Shown in pieces: positions 6,011 through 6,058 of a stretch of 6,058 nucleotides of DNA. The stretch's first letter is position 1. Every line of letters starts with the position of its first letter. This DNA is from Pseudomonadota bacterium (GTDB lineage: Bacteria; Pseudomonadota; Gammaproteobacteria; Enterobacterales; Enterobacteriaceae). The notes beneath the pieces were generated by a model. That model had not been told where the DNA came from. It saw nothing but the letters and a program-made list of their open reading frames with translations, and made no database searches. The DNA is taken from assembly GCA_023454395.1 (NCBI GenBank), contig JAEYFY010000113.1:1-6058 (forward strand), in the 5' to 3' direction. The translations under genes were made by a program, and so were the position numbers.

Positions 6011-6058
6011 GTGAAACTGGATGAAATCGCCCGCTTGGCTGGTGTTTCACGAACAACA
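6011..6058 (+). CDS. cra: Catabolite repressor/activator Cra (FruR), N-terminal fragment
   Basis: Only the first 16 codons are in the window. The translation, with GTG read as Met, is MKLDEIARLAGVSRTT, identical to the start of E. coli Cra as I remember it and forming the first helix-turn-helix of a LacI-family regulator. Cra senses fructose-1-phosphate or fructose-1,6-bisphosphate and directs the balance of glycolysis and gluconeogenesis. The GTG start is also used in E. coli and is preceded by AGAGG (6001-6005) at 5-nt spacing. The gene lies after an intrinsic terminator with its own promoter. In E. coli it follows ilvIH; here it follows an acyl-CoA synthetase gene. Confidence 0.95.
   Translation, partial: MKLDEIARLAGVSRTT

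Overview
This window looks like chromosomal DNA of a low-GC member of Enterobacterales, most like the Proteus/Providencia group (Morganellaceae). The basis is the gene order leuB-leuA-leuL / leuO / ... / cra, protein sequences very close in motif and length to the E. coli counterparts as I remember them, and strongly AT-rich intergenic DNA. The genus is an inference from composition and gene order, not a database result.

Left part (1-1890, minus strand): the start of the leucine biosynthesis operon. The leu promoter (TTGACA-17-TATCAA) drives a short leader encoding a 25-residue leader peptide with four consecutive Leu codons. A GC-rich attenuator hairpin follows, then leuA (2-isopropylmalate synthase) and the first 28 codons of leuB. 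Six bases near the end of leuL are exactly complementary to the attenuator's 5' arm, so the classical leucine attenuation switch can be read directly from the sequence.

Middle part (1891-3981): an unusually AT-rich, roughly 630-bp divergent region with no convincing gene, then leuO on the plus strand, a LysR-type regulator of 314 aa. Downstream of leuO is a 519-bp gap. It holds a perfect 9-bp inverted repeat, a 16-bp stem closing a ~100-nt element (both of its non-Watson-Crick pairs are G-U when read as plus-strand RNA), and a perfect 10-bp-arm palindrome with a possible promoter ahead of the next gene.

Right part (3982-6058, plus strand): a 601-aa AMP-forming long-chain acyl-CoA synthetase of the FAA1/FadD15 type, a strong intrinsic terminator, and the first 16 codons of cra (fruR) with its GTG start and an extended -10 promoter. 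In E. coli the interval between leuO and cra is occupied by ilvIH (acetohydroxy acid synthase III). Here there is no ilvIH and a lipid-metabolism gene sits in its place.

Most of the window is ordinary core metabolism and regulation. The points that deserve attention are the replaced ilvIH locus, the palindrome in front of the synthetase, and the foldable element after leuO. I see no mobile element, CRISPR array, tRNA, rRNA or defence system.
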